Source: H17-190 sp034435615 (GTDB lineage Bacteria; Chloroflexota; Dehalococcoidia; SM23-28-2; HRBIN24). From it: a DNA stretch of 35,780 bases. The first letter of the stretch is position 1, and each line of letters begins with the position of its first letter. The stretch is from NCBI GenBank assembly GCA_034435615.1, contig DAOTWZ010000085.1, positions 1 to 35,780 of the forward strand. Reading direction: 5' to 3'. Made by a program: the position numbers and the translations under genes. Shown piece by piece: positions 16,150 to 24,656 of this stretch. The notes under the pieces are model-generated. The model was given only the letters and a program-made list of their open reading frames with translations, did not search any database and was not told where the DNA came from.

Positions 16150-17018
16150 GCGCCGCAGCCGACCTGGCGAGCGCCTACGCCTACTGCGCCGCCCTGACCC
16201 GGCGGCAGGCGGGCAACTTCTACTACGGCTTCCTCCTCCTGCCGCCCGACCAGCGGCGGGCTATCTACGCCGCCTACGCCTTCGCCCGCCTCTGCGACGA
16301 CATCGTGGACCTGGAGGGGCCGGGGCTGGAGGAGAAGGCGGCCCTCCTGGCCGACTTCCGTGGGAAGCTGGACCGCTGCCTGGAGGGGAGGCCGGAGGGG
16401 CCTGTCTTCGATGCCCTCTGCCACGCCGTGCAGAGCTTCCGCATACCGGGCCACTACTTCCACCAGCTCATCGACGGCGTGGAGATGGACCTGCGCCTGC
16501 GCCGTTACCGCAACTTCCAGGAGCTGCGCCAGTACTGCTACTCCGTCGCCTCGGTGGTGGGACTGATATGCATCGAGATCTTCGGCTACCAGGACGGGGC
16601 GCTGGCCAGGGAGTACGCCGCAGACCTGGGGATAGCCTTCCAGCTCACCAACATCCTGCGGGACATCCAGGAAGACCTGGACCGGGGCCGCATCTACCTG
16701 CCCCAGGAGGAGATGGCCCTCTTCGGCTGCCCGGAGGAGTCGTTGCTGCGACGGGAGACGGGGGAGCCGTTCCGTCGCCTGGTCAGTTTCCAGGTGGAGC
16801 GGGCGCGGGCCTTCTATCGTCGGGGGCTGCTGCTCCTGCCGCTATTGCCGCGGCGGCCGCGGGCCTGTGTCTCGGTGATGGCCTCCATCTACCGGCGCAT
16901 CCTGGAGCGCATCGCCCGGGAGCCGGAGGCGGTGCTGCGGGGCCGGGTGGGGCTGAGCGCTGGCCACAAGCTGGCCCTGGCCGGCCGTGAGCTACTACGG
17001 AGCGTGGTGCTGCCATGA
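16146..17018 (+). CDS. hpnD: Presqualene diphosphate synthase HpnD
   Basis: HpnD joins two farnesyl diphosphates to presqualene diphosphate. The 290-aa protein has DDIVD (residues 51-55) and the second Asp motif in NILRDIQEDLDRGRIYLP (Asp173, Asp177), as in squalene/phytoene synthases. RQYCYSVASVVGLICIEIFGY is also typical. It is 37-40% of the way through the usual order hpnC-hpnD-hpnE and overlaps both neighbours by ATGA, so the three enzymes are translationally coupled. A phytoene synthase role is possible from sequence alone but unlikely beside hpnC and hpnE. Confidence 0.88.
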   Translation: MSAAADLASAYAYCAALTRRQAGNFYYGFLLLPPDQRRAIYAAYAFARLCDDIVDLEGPGLEEKAALLADFRGKLDRCLEGRPEGPVFDALCHAVQSFRIPGHYFHQLIDGVEMDLRLRRYRNFQELRQYCYSVASVVGLICIEIFGYQDGALAREYAADLGIAFQLTNILRDIQEDLDRGRIYLPQEEMALFGCPEESLLRRETGEPFRRLVSFQVERARAFYRRGLLLLPLLPRRPRACVSVMASIYRRILERIAREPEAVLRGRVGLSAGHKLALAGRELLRSVVLP

Positions 17019-18421
17019 GGGGGACGGTGCTGGTAGTGGGCGGGGGGCTGGCCGGGCTGGCCGCCGCCTGCGACCTGGCGGACGCCGGGTATCGCGTCAC
17101 CTTGCTCGAGAAGCGCCCCTTCCTGGGGGGCCGCGCCTACTCCTACGTGGACGGCCGCAGCGGTCAGGAGGTGGACAACGGACAGCACGTCTTCCTCCGC
17201 TGCTGCACGGAGTACATCGCTTTCCTGGAGCGGCTGGGAGTGCGGGAGCGCACCCATCTGCAGCGACGCCTCTACCTCCGCCTCCTGGACAAGCTGACGG
17301 GGAAGAGCGTCCTGCAGGCCGACCGCCTGCCGGCCCCCTTCCACCTACTCCGCTCCTTCCTGCGCTACCGGCCCCTGTCCTTGGTGGAGAAGCTGCTGGC
17401 GGCCTACGCCCTGTTCCGCCTGCATGCCCTGGACCGGGCGCGTCACCCGGAGCTGGACAGCATCAGCTTCCGGGAGTGGCTGAGGGCCCACGGCCAGACG
17501 GAGCACATCATCCGCAGCTTCTGGGAGGTCATCGTCCGCCCCACTCTGAACGAGGAGAGCTCCCAGGCCAGCGCCGACCTGGCGGCCATGGTCTTCCAGG
17601 AGGGGCTTCTGCGCGACCGGGACGCAGGCGCCATCGGCTATGCCAGGGTGGGCCTCTCCACCCTCCTGGAGGATGCCGCCCGCCGCTACCTCGAGGCCCG
17701 CGGGGCTACGGTGCGCCTGGGCTGTGGCGTGAAAGAGCTTCTCCTGCGGGACGGTGCCATGGCCGGGGTGGCCCTGGAGAACGGCGAGGCCCTCCAGGGC
17801 GACTGGGTGGTGGCCGCCCTGCCGCCGGGGAACCTCCTCTCCCTCCTGCCCCCGGCGCTGCGGGAGGAGCCCTTCTTCGCTCGCTTCGGTCGCTTCCAGG
17901 GCTCCCCCATCGTCAACGTGCACCTCTGGTTCGATCGCCCGGTGATGAACATCCCCTTCGCCGCCTTTCTCAACTCGCCCCTGCAGTGGGCCTTCAACAA
18001 GAGCCATCTGTGGGGGACGCCCGGGGAGGAGCAGCACCTGGACATCTCCCTCAGCGCTGCCTACTTCTGGGAGGACTGGCCGGGGCGTGACCTGATAGAG
18101 GTCATGCACAAGGAGGTGATGGCCTTCTTCCCGGCCGCCCGCACGGCGGCCCTCCGCTGGTCCCTGGTGGTGAAGCAGCCCTGGGCCACCTTCGCCCCCA
18201 GGCCCGGCGTCCGGGCGCTGCGGCCGGGGCCCGTCACCCCCGTGGCGAACCTGCTCCTGGCCGGGGATTGGACTGATACGGGCTGGCCTGCGACCATGGA
18301 ATCGGCGGTCCGGAGCGGCCGGCAGGCCGCGCGTGCCCTCGTCCGCCGTGCCGGAGAGAGGGGTGAGAGCGCATTCGCAGCAGAGAAGGCGTTGGAGCTA
18401 TCGCTGGGGGAGAGGCCCTGA
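17015..18421 (+). CDS. hpnE: Hydroxysqualene dehydroxylase HpnE
   Basis: HpnE is an FAD-dependent amine-oxidase-like enzyme that reduces hydroxysqualene to squalene. The 468-aa protein starts with the dinucleotide fold VLVVGGGLAGLAAACDLADAGYRVTLLEKRP and GGRAYS. Further marks are EVDNGQHVFLRCC, SFWEVIVRPTLNEESSQAS, VHLWFDRPVMNIPF, and the C-terminal FAD site LLLAGDWTDTGWPATMESAVRSGRQAA. The ATG overlaps the hpnD stop by 4 bp. A phytoene desaturase role is the main alternative, but the N-terminal and C-terminal signatures and the gene order favour HpnE. The stop is 57 bp before ispH. Confidence 0.88.
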   Translation: MRGTVLVVGGGLAGLAAACDLADAGYRVTLLEKRPFLGGRAYSYVDGRSGQEVDNGQHVFLRCCTEYIAFLERLGVRERTHLQRRLYLRLLDKLTGKSVLQADRLPAPFHLLRSFLRYRPLSLVEKLLAAYALFRLHALDRARHPELDSISFREWLRAHGQTEHIIRSFWEVIVRPTLNEESSQASADLAAMVFQEGLLRDRDAGAIGYARVGLSTLLEDAARRYLEARGATVRLGCGVKELLLRDGAMAGVALENGEALQGDWVVAALPPGNLLSLLPPALREEPFFARFGRFQGSPIVNVHLWFDRPVMNIPFAAFLNSPLQWAFNKSHLWGTPGEEQHLDISLSAAYFWEDWPGRDLIEVMHKEVMAFFPAARTAALRWSLVVKQPWATFAPRPGVRALRPGPVTPVANLLLAGDWTDTGWPATMESAVRSGRQAARALVRRAGERGESAFAAEKALELSLGERP

Positions 18422-18478
18422 GATGGAGGCCAGGTATCATTTTGTGTCGTCGGTCTGGTAGACGAAGGGGTTGAGCCC

Positions 18479-19372
18479 GTGAAGATCAAGAAGGCGAAGG
18501 TACTGGGCTTCTGCTTCGGTGTCCGCCGGGCCATCGAGATGGTGGAGGAGGGCGCCCGGGAGGGGCCCATCGACAGCCTGGGCTCGGTGGTGCACAACCC
18601 GGTGGTGGTAGAGCGACTGAAGGAGAGCGGGGTGCGGGTGGTGGGCTCCATCGAAGAGGTGGAGGCGGGGGCCATAGCGGTCACCGCCCACGGGCGAGGG
18701 CCGGAGATCGCCGAGGAGGCGGCGCGGCGGGGCCTGCGCCTGGTGGATGCCACCTGCCCCATCGTCCGCAAGTCCCAGAAGGCGGCCCGCAAGCTGGTGG
18801 ACGAGGGTTACCGCCTCATCATCTACGGAGAGGCGGACCATCCGGAGGTGAAGGGTGTCCTGGCCTGGACGCGGGGCCAGGGGACGGCCATCCTGGACCC
18901 CGACCAAGCGGTGGACATCCCGCGGCGCAAGGTGGCCCTCCTCTCCCAGACCACCAAGAGCGAGGAGTCCTTCGCCCAGTTCGTGGCCCGTTTCGTGGCC
19001 CGCAACATCGGTCGCATCAACGAGCTGCGGGTCATCAACACCACCTGCCCGGAGACGGACGAACGCTATCACGCCGCCCGGGAGCTGGCGGCGGAATGCG
19101 ACCTCATCATCGTGGTGGGAGGACGCAACAGCGCCAACACCCGCAAACTGGCCCAGACCTGCCGGGAGGCGGGCGTGGAGACCTACCACATCGAGACGGC
19201 AGCGGAGATAGACCCTGCCTGGCTGGAAGGCAAGGAGGTGGTAGGGGTCACGGCGGGCGCCTCCACCCCTGACGAGTCCATAGACGAGGTGATAGGACGC
19301 CTGCGCGAGCTGGACCGCCAGCGGAGCTGCGGGGAGCGCCGCCGGGCGAAGAGCCTGAGACAGGGAGGGTGA
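18479..19372 (+). CDS. ispH: 4-hydroxy-3-methylbut-2-enyl diphosphate reductase
   Basis: IspH is the last enzyme of the MEP pathway; it reduces HMBPP to IPP and DMAPP with a 4Fe-4S cluster. The 297-aa protein has the three cluster cysteines (Cys12 in GFCFGV, Cys93 in DATCP, Cys190 in NTTCPET) and the active-site segments VVHNP, AHG and HPEVKG. ASTPDESIDEV closes the domain. The start is a GTG at 18479 with AAGGGG 9 bp upstream. A TTG 8 bp before it is out of frame or less well placed. The 57-bp gap after hpnE holds TATCAT, which could be an internal -10, but no -35 was seen. It supplies the building blocks used by the prenyl synthase two genes downstream. Confidence 0.9.
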   Translation: MKIKKAKVLGFCFGVRRAIEMVEEGAREGPIDSLGSVVHNPVVVERLKESGVRVVGSIEEVEAGAIAVTAHGRGPEIAEEAARRGLRLVDATCPIVRKSQKAARKLVDEGYRLIIYGEADHPEVKGVLAWTRGQGTAILDPDQAVDIPRRKVALLSQTTKSEESFAQFVARFVARNIGRINELRVINTTCPETDERYHAARELAAECDLIIVVGGRNSANTRKLAQTCREAGVETYHIETAAEIDPAWLEGKEVVGVTAGASTPDESIDEVIGRLRELDRQRSCGERRRAKSLRQGG

Positions 19373-19376
19373 TGCG

Positions 19377-19814
19377 ATGAAGTTCCGAACGGAGACCTTC
19401 AAGATCCGCACCGAACGCGGCCCCCAGTTCATCGACATAACGGAACGGGTCGCCGAGGTGGTGGAGAAGGCGGCCATCCGCAACGGCTGCGTGGTGGTCT
19501 TCTCCCGTCACACGACGGCGGCGGTGCGCATCAACGAGAACTGTCCCCACCTGATCCAGGACATGGAGGACATGCTGCGCCGCATCGCCCCGCCGGACGG
19601 CGAGTACCGCCACAACGTCTACGCCCACGCCGTCTCCAACAACGGGGAGCGGCCCAACGGCCACTCCCACTGTCAGCACCTCCTCTTGGGGGCCAGCGAG
19701 ATGGTCCCCATCGTCGACGGGAGGCTGCTGATGGGACAGTGGCAGCGCATCTTCCTCATAGAGCTGGACCACGAGCGAGACCGGGAAGTGGTCGTCCAGC
19801 TCATGGGAGAGTGA
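19377..19814 (+). CDS. YjbQ/UPF0047 family protein
   Basis: This 145-aa protein belongs to the YjbQ family (secondary thiamine-phosphate synthase enzyme in databases, though the natural role is not firmly known). Family marks are SRHTTAAVRINEN and NGHSHCQHLLLGASEMVPI, including the conserved His pair, and QRIFLIELDHERDREVVVQLMGE at the end. The ATG at 19377 has GGGAGG upstream, 4 bp after the ispH stop, and its own stop is one base before the prenyl synthase ATG. Its presence inside a hopanoid locus is unexplained; it may only share expression. Confidence 0.85.
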   Translation: MKFRTETFKIRTERGPQFIDITERVAEVVEKAAIRNGCVVVFSRHTTAAVRINENCPHLIQDMEDMLRRIAPPDGEYRHNVYAHAVSNNGERPNGHSHCQHLLLGASEMVPIVDGRLLMGQWQRIFLIELDHERDREVVVQLMGE

Positions 19815-19815
19815 G

Positions 19816-20841
19816 ATGACCGTGCCGCCCCCCCTGCGGCGCTACCGTCAGGAGCTGGAGGAGGAGCTCCGCTCGCTCCTGGAGCGCCCGGGCCCCCCTC
19901 TCCTCTACCGCATGGCCCGCTACCACCTGGGCTGGGAGGACGCGGAGGGGAGGCCATTGGCCCAAGGAGGGGGGAAGGCGTTGCGGCCCGCCCTCTGCCT
20001 GCTGGCCGCCGAGGCGCTGGGAGGCGACTGGCGTCAGGCCCTCCCGGCCGCCGCTGCCCTGGAGCTGGTCCACAACTTCTCCCTGGTCCACGACGATATT
20101 CAGGACCAGGACAGGGAGCGCCGACACCGGCCCACGGTGTGGGCAGTGTGGGGGCAGGCCCAGGCCATCAACGCCGGCGACGCCCTCCTGGCCCTGGCCC
20201 AGGCGGCCCTCGCCCGCCTGAGGGAGCGGGGCGTCCCGGCGGAGAAAGTCGTCAGCGCCAGCCGCATCCTGGCGGAGGCGACCCTGGAGATGGTGGAGGG
20301 GCAGGTGCTGGACCTCCAGTTCGAGGCGGAGGGCACCGTGGGGCTGGAGCTCTATCTGGACATGATCTCCCGCAAGACGGGTGCCCTCTTCGATGCCGCC
20401 CTCCGTCTGGGCGCCCTGGTGGCCAGCGATTCCCCTGAAGTGTGGGAGGTCATGGGCCGTTGCGGTCGTCTCCTGGGCGTCGCCTTCCAGGTTCGGGACG
20501 ACGCCCTGGGAGTCTGGGGCGCCAGCGAGCAGACGGGGAAGCCCGCGGGGGCCGATATCCGTCGCCACAAGAAATCATTGCCTATCATCTATGGTCTGGC
20601 GGCGGAGGGTCCGCAGGGAGAGGTGGTGCGGTCGGTCTATCGCAAGAGCTCCCTGGACGAGAACGACGTGGCCCAGGTGATGACCGCCCTGGAGTCGCTG
20701 CGAGCCAGGGAGTACTGCCAGGGGCTGGCCCGGGACAAGAAGAGGGAGGCCCTCTCCCACCTGGAGGGGCTGCCCCTGGTAGAGGAGCGCCGCCAGGAGC
20801 TGGTGGCGCTGGCCGATTTCCTGCTGGAAAGGGAGTCCTGA
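19816..20841 (+). CDS. Polyprenyl (farnesyl/geranylgeranyl) diphosphate synthase
   Basis: This 341-aa trans-prenyltransferase elongates allylic diphosphates with IPP. The first Asp motif is DDIQD (93-97) within LVHDDIQDQDRERRHRPTVW, and the second is DDALG (228-232) within FQVRDDALGVWG. GGGKALRPALCLLAAEALGG, AGDALLALA and RHKKSLPIIYGL are also typical. The residue five positions before DDIQD is Phe (NFSLVHDD), which in this family usually blocks growth at C15-C20, so a short-chain product such as FPP for squalene is plausible. It starts one base after the YjbQ stop. Chain length is inference. Confidence 0.85.
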   Translation: MTVPPPLRRYRQELEEELRSLLERPGPPLLYRMARYHLGWEDAEGRPLAQGGGKALRPALCLLAAEALGGDWRQALPAAAALELVHNFSLVHDDIQDQDRERRHRPTVWAVWGQAQAINAGDALLALAQAALARLRERGVPAEKVVSASRILAEATLEMVEGQVLDLQFEAEGTVGLELYLDMISRKTGALFDAALRLGALVASDSPEVWEVMGRCGRLLGVAFQVRDDALGVWGASEQTGKPAGADIRRHKKSLPIIYGLAAEGPQGEVVRSVYRKSSLDENDVAQVMTALESLRAREYCQGLARDKKREALSHLEGLPLVEERRQELVALADFLLERES

Positions 20842-20888
20842 AATGATCTCCCCCGCGTCATGGGGGTATCGTCCGAAGGAGGCAGGCC

Positions 20889-21905
20889 ATGCCTGGACAG
20901 CCGTTAGGGCTCAGCATAAAGCTCGCCCTTTACCTGCTGAAACAGAAGATCAGGGGGAGGAAATACTTCCCCCTCACCATGATCCTGGAGCCCCTGGAGG
21001 CCTGTAACCTCACCTGCACGGGCTGCGGACGCATCCGCGAGTACGAGCCCGTACTGGACCGCTACATGTCCGTGGAGGAGGCGCTGCGGGCGGTGGAGGA
21101 GTGCGATGCCCCGGTGGTCTCCATCGCCGGGGGGGAGCCCCTCATGCACCCCCAGATCGGCGAGATCGTCAAGGGGATCATCGCCCAGAAGCGCTACGTC
21201 TACCTCTGCACCAACACCCTCCTCTACAAACGGGCCTTCAAGGTGATACCGCCCTCCAAGTACTTCGCCTTCGTGGTGCACCTGGACGGCCTGCGTCAGA
21301 CTCACGACATCGCCGTGGAGCGGAAGGGCGTCTACGACGTGGCCATCCGCATGATCTACGAGGCCCGACAGCGGGGGTACCGCGTCTGCACCAACACCAC
21401 CCTCTACAGCGGCACCGACCCGGAGGAGTACCATCACCTCTTCCAGATGCTGAACGAGATGGGCGTGGAGGGGATGATGGTCTCCCCGGGCTTCGCCTAC
21501 AAGGAGGTGGCCCACCACCCCATCTTCATGCAGAGGCAGGAGGCCCAGAGCTTCTTCCGGCGCGTCTTCGAGGGGTGCAAGCGGGGTATACGCTTCTACA
21601 ACAACCCCCTCTACCGGGACTTCCTCCAGGGGCTGCGCCACTACGACGAGTGCAGCCAGTGGACTACGCCCACCTATACGGTGTTGGGCTGGCGCAAGCC
21701 CTGCTACCTGATAGCCGATGGCCACGCCCGCACCTTCCAGGAGCTGATGACCACGGTGGACTGGTCCAAGTACGGCTGGGGCAAAGACCCCCGATGTGAC
21801 ACCTGCATGATGCACTGCGGCTTCGAGGGCTCCGCCATCCGGGAGGCGATGGAGAAGCCCAAGGTGTTGCTGGAGCTGGCATGGCGTTCCATCCGGGGCG
21901 ACTAG
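20889..21905 (+). CDS. hpnH: Adenosyl-hopene transferase HpnH (radical SAM)
   Basis: HpnH attaches the 5'-deoxyadenosyl group of SAM to a C30 hopene, the first step of the C35 side chain. The 338-aa protein has the cluster motif CNLTCTGC (Cys 39/43/46), FPLTMILEPLEACN, SIAGGEPLMHP and VVHLDGLRQTHD. Its C-terminal part (YNNPLYRDFLQG, WKPC-like WRKPCYLIADGHA and CDTCMMHCGFEGSA) is typical of HpnH. The ATG at 20889 has GAAGGAGG 6 bp upstream, and the 47-bp gap before it contains a small CCCCC/GGGGG hairpin. It is followed by a perfect 28-bp palindrome and then hpnG, its pathway partner. Confidence 0.92.
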   Translation: MPGQPLGLSIKLALYLLKQKIRGRKYFPLTMILEPLEACNLTCTGCGRIREYEPVLDRYMSVEEALRAVEECDAPVVSIAGGEPLMHPQIGEIVKGIIAQKRYVYLCTNTLLYKRAFKVIPPSKYFAFVVHLDGLRQTHDIAVERKGVYDVAIRMIYEARQRGYRVCTNTTLYSGTDPEEYHHLFQMLNEMGVEGMMVSPGFAYKEVAHHPIFMQRQEAQSFFRRVFEGCKRGIRFYNNPLYRDFLQGLRHYDECSQWTTPTYTVLGWRKPCYLIADGHARTFQELMTTVDWSKYGWGKDPRCDTCMMHCGFEGSAIREAMEKPKVLLELAWRSIRGD

Positions 21906-21926
21906 CCGGACCGGTGGCCCGGGGTA

Positions 21927-21954
21927 GCGGCGGCCAGCCCGGGCTGGCCGCCGC
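21927..21954 (+). repeat. Perfect 28-bp palindrome between hpnH and hpnG
   Basis: The 14-base arm GCGGCGGCCAGCCC is followed at once by its exact reverse complement. As RNA it would form a very stable stem with almost no loop room, so a few central pairs would open. There is no U-run after it, so a simple intrinsic terminator is unlikely. It could protect the upstream mRNA, weaken read-through, or bind a dimeric protein. Confidence 0.55.
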
Positions 21955-21972
21955 GTCGGTCAGGGGGGCGCG

Positions 21973-22719
21973 ATGCCTGGCATTCTCGCTCTCTTCGTAG
22001 CCATGCGCATCGAGGAGCGGCTGTTGCGGCCGTTCCTGCAGAATGCCGAGTCCCGCGTGGTGGGGGAGCGCACCCTCCTTCTGGGGCGTAGCGGCCCCGC
22101 CTCCCTCCTCCTGTGCCGCACCGGCATCGGCCGGCGGGCGGCGGAGGCAGCAGGCGCCGTCTTCGGCTCCTACCGGCTAGAGGGCGCCCTCTCGCTGGGC
22201 TTCGCTGGCGGGGCGACGGAGGCGCTCCGCCCGGGGCACCTCCACATCGCCCAGGCGACCAGCCTCTGCGAGGAGGGGCTGGAGGGCGCCTCCGTGGACT
22301 GCGACCCTCGCCTCCTGGAGATGGCGGAGGTGGCCGCCGGCAGGGCCGGGCTGCGTTGGCAGCGGGGCGTATCCGGCACCGTGGTGGACGTTCTGGCCAC
22401 CCCGGCAGCGAAGCGCCGGGCCGCCGACCAGTGGGGAGTGGACATCGTCCAGATGGAGGACTACTGGGTAGGCCGGGAGGCCCAGGCGCGGGGCATCCCC
22501 TACCTGGCAGTGCGGGCCGTGCTGGACGGCGCCGATACCCGCCTGCCCATAGGCATCATATCGGCCCGGGGCAGCCTCAGGCTGCGCCGGGCCGTCATCT
22601 CCCTGGCGCGCGATCCCCTGGCCACCCTCGGTCTCCTCTACCAAACCCGGACGGCCAGCCGCAGCCTGCGCCGCTTCTTTGCCCACTTTCTGACCGTCTG
22701 GACGGGAGGAGAGGCATGA
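21973..22719 (+). CDS. hpnG: Hopanoid phosphorylase/nucleosidase HpnG
   Basis: HpnG removes adenine from adenosylhopane to give a ribosyl (or phosphoribosyl) hopane. The 248-aa protein belongs to the purine nucleoside phosphorylase/MTA nucleosidase fold: LLLCRTGIGRRAAEAAG near the start, ALSLGFAGGATEALRPGHLHIA in the middle, and DIVQMEDYWVGREAQARGIPYLAVRAVLDGAD, where QMEDYW takes the place of the usual VDMESAA base-binding site. The ATG at 21973 has GGGGGGCGCG upstream. Its stop overlaps the squalene-hopene cyclase ATG by 4 bp. With hpnH upstream, the order hpnH-hpnG-shc gives the side-chain and the ring-forming steps in one run. Confidence 0.87.
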   Translation: MPGILALFVAMRIEERLLRPFLQNAESRVVGERTLLLGRSGPASLLLCRTGIGRRAAEAAGAVFGSYRLEGALSLGFAGGATEALRPGHLHIAQATSLCEEGLEGASVDCDPRLLEMAEVAAGRAGLRWQRGVSGTVVDVLATPAAKRRAADQWGVDIVQMEDYWVGREAQARGIPYLAVRAVLDGADTRLPIGIISARGSLRLRRAVISLARDPLATLGLLYQTRTASRSLRRFFAHFLTVWTGGEA

Positions 22720-24656
22720 GTCTGACGGGCCCTGCCCAGCGCCAGCGGCTCCTGGCGGCCACGACGGAGGCGCTGCACCGCTCCCAGGAGTACTTTCTGC
22801 GCACTCAGGCCCCGGAGGGCTACTGGTGGGGAAAGCTGGAGAGCAACGTGACCATGGCCGCCGAATACCTCCTCCTGACCCACTTCCTGGGCGTGGCCGA
22901 CCGCCGCCGCTGGGACAAGGTGGTCAACTACCTGAGGCGAGAGGCCCGGCCCGATGGCACCTGGGCCATCTACCACGGCGGCCCGCCAGACCTCAACGCT
23001 ACTGTAGAGTCCTACTTCGCCCTGAAGCTGGCCGGGGTCCCCGCCGACGACCCCCTCCTGCAGGCTGCCCGCCGGTTCGTCCTCTCCCGGGGAGGGCTGC
23101 CCAGGGTGCGGGTCTTCACCAAGCTGTGGCTGGCCCTCTTCGGCCAGTGGCCGTGGGAGGGCGTCCCGGTGCTGCCGCCGGAGTTCATGTTCCTCCCCTC
23201 CTGGTTCCCCATCAACCTGTACGAGTTCGCTTCCTGGGCGCGGGCCACCATCGTCCCCATCCTCATACTGATGGACCGGCGGCCCGTCTGCCCTGTCCCC
23301 GATTACGCCCGCGTGGACGAGCTCTATCCTGTCCCCCGTGAGCGGCTCCGCTTCTCCCTCCCGCGTCCCCGTCGGCTCCTCTCCTGGCGGGGCCTCTTCT
23401 GGGGGCTGGACCGCCTCCTCCGCGACTACGACCGCGTCGCCCTGCGCCCCTTGCGGGAGGCCGCCATAAGGGAGGCGGAGCGCTGGCTCATCGCCCGACA
23501 GGAGGCGGACGGCGCCTGGGGCGGGATCCAGCCCCCCTGGGTCTACGCCCTCATGGCCTTCAAGACCCTGGGCTACCCGCTGGACCATCCGGTGATGAAG
23601 CGGGGGCTGGAGGCCTTCGAGAGCCCCTACGGGGTGGAGGAGGACCAGGTCTACTGGCCCCAGGCCTGCATCTCGCCCGTGTGGGACACCGCCCTGGCCA
23701 TGATCGGCCTCCTGGACTCGGGCCTCCCCCCCGACCACGAGGCGCTGGTGCGGGCGGGGCGCTGGCTCCTCAAGGAACAGGTCTTCAGCGGCGGCGACTG
23801 GCAGGTGAAGGTAAAGGGCGTGGAGCCCGGCGGCTGGTCCTTCGAGTTCGACAACGACGTCTACCCCGACGTGGACGACACAGCCGAGGTGATGATAGCT
23901 CTCCTGCGCACCCGCCTGCCCGAGGAGCGTCGCAAGCAGCAGGCGCTGGAGCTGGGGCTGCGCTGGCTTCTGGCGATGCAGTCCCGGGACGGCGGCTGGG
24001 GCGCCTTCGACAAGGACAATACGCAGCGTCTGGTCACCCACATCCCCTTCTGCGACTTCGGCGAGGTGCTGGACTATCCCACTGAAGACGTCACCGCTCA
24101 CGTGCTGGAGCTGCTGGGCCTCCTGGGCCACGGGAAGGAGCACCCGGCGGTAAAGAGGGGGCTCGCCTTCTTGCGACGCAAACAGGAGCCGGACGGCTCC
24201 TGGTGGGGTCGGTGGGGCGTCAACTACATCTACGGCCTCGGCGCCGTCCTTCCTGCCCTGCGGGCCGTGGGCGAGACGATGGAGCGCCCCTACGTCCGGC
24301 GGGCCGTGCGCTGGCTCCTGGACCACCAGAATCCCGACGGCGGCTGGGGCGAGTCCTGCGATAGCTACGCCGATCCCTCCCTGCGGGGCCAGGGTCCCAG
24401 CACCGCCTCCCAGACGGCCTGGGCTCTCATGGGGCTGCTCTCCGTCCTCCCCGATGCCGCCGACGACCTGGTGTGGGAGAGCGTGGGCCGTGGCGTCTCC
24501 TACCTGGTGGAGATGCAGAGAGAGGACGGCACCTGGGACGAGCCCTATTTCACCGGCACCGGCTTCCCGCGGGACTTCTACATCAACTACAACCTGTACC
24601 GCAACTACTGGCCCCTCATGGCCCTGGGCCGCTTCCGCCGCCTCTGTCGTATCTGA
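22716..24656 (+). CDS. shc: Squalene-hopene cyclase
   Basis: This 646-aa, membrane-associated enzyme folds squalene into the pentacyclic hopene. The protonating DxDD motif is DVDD at 385-388 (YPDVDDTAE). QW-type repeats are plain: QAPEGYWWG, RPDGTWAI, QEADGAWGG, QSRDGGWGAFD, QEPDGSWWGRWG, QNPDGGWGES and QREDGTWDE. VYPDVDDT, FDKDNTQ, and GTGFPRDFYINYNLYRNYWPLMALGRF are family typical, and the length is normal. The ATG overlaps the hpnG stop by 4 bp; upstream reading of the same frame lies within hpnG and is a shadow. It is the last gene of the operon, 372 bp before the convergent integrase. No clear terminator follows. Confidence 0.93.
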   Translation: MSLTGPAQRQRLLAATTEALHRSQEYFLRTQAPEGYWWGKLESNVTMAAEYLLLTHFLGVADRRRWDKVVNYLRREARPDGTWAIYHGGPPDLNATVESYFALKLAGVPADDPLLQAARRFVLSRGGLPRVRVFTKLWLALFGQWPWEGVPVLPPEFMFLPSWFPINLYEFASWARATIVPILILMDRRPVCPVPDYARVDELYPVPRERLRFSLPRPRRLLSWRGLFWGLDRLLRDYDRVALRPLREAAIREAERWLIARQEADGAWGGIQPPWVYALMAFKTLGYPLDHPVMKRGLEAFESPYGVEEDQVYWPQACISPVWDTALAMIGLLDSGLPPDHEALVRAGRWLLKEQVFSGGDWQVKVKGVEPGGWSFEFDNDVYPDVDDTAEVMIALLRTRLPEERRKQQALELGLRWLLAMQSRDGGWGAFDKDNTQRLVTHIPFCDFGEVLDYPTEDVTAHVLELLGLLGHGKEHPAVKRGLAFLRRKQEPDGSWWGRWGVNYIYGLGAVLPALRAVGETMERPYVRRAVRWLLDHQNPDGGWGESCDSYADPSLRGQGPSTASQTAWALMGLLSVLPDAADDLVWESVGRGVSYLVEMQREDGTWDEPYFTGTGFPRDFYINYNLYRNYWPLMALGRFRRLCRI

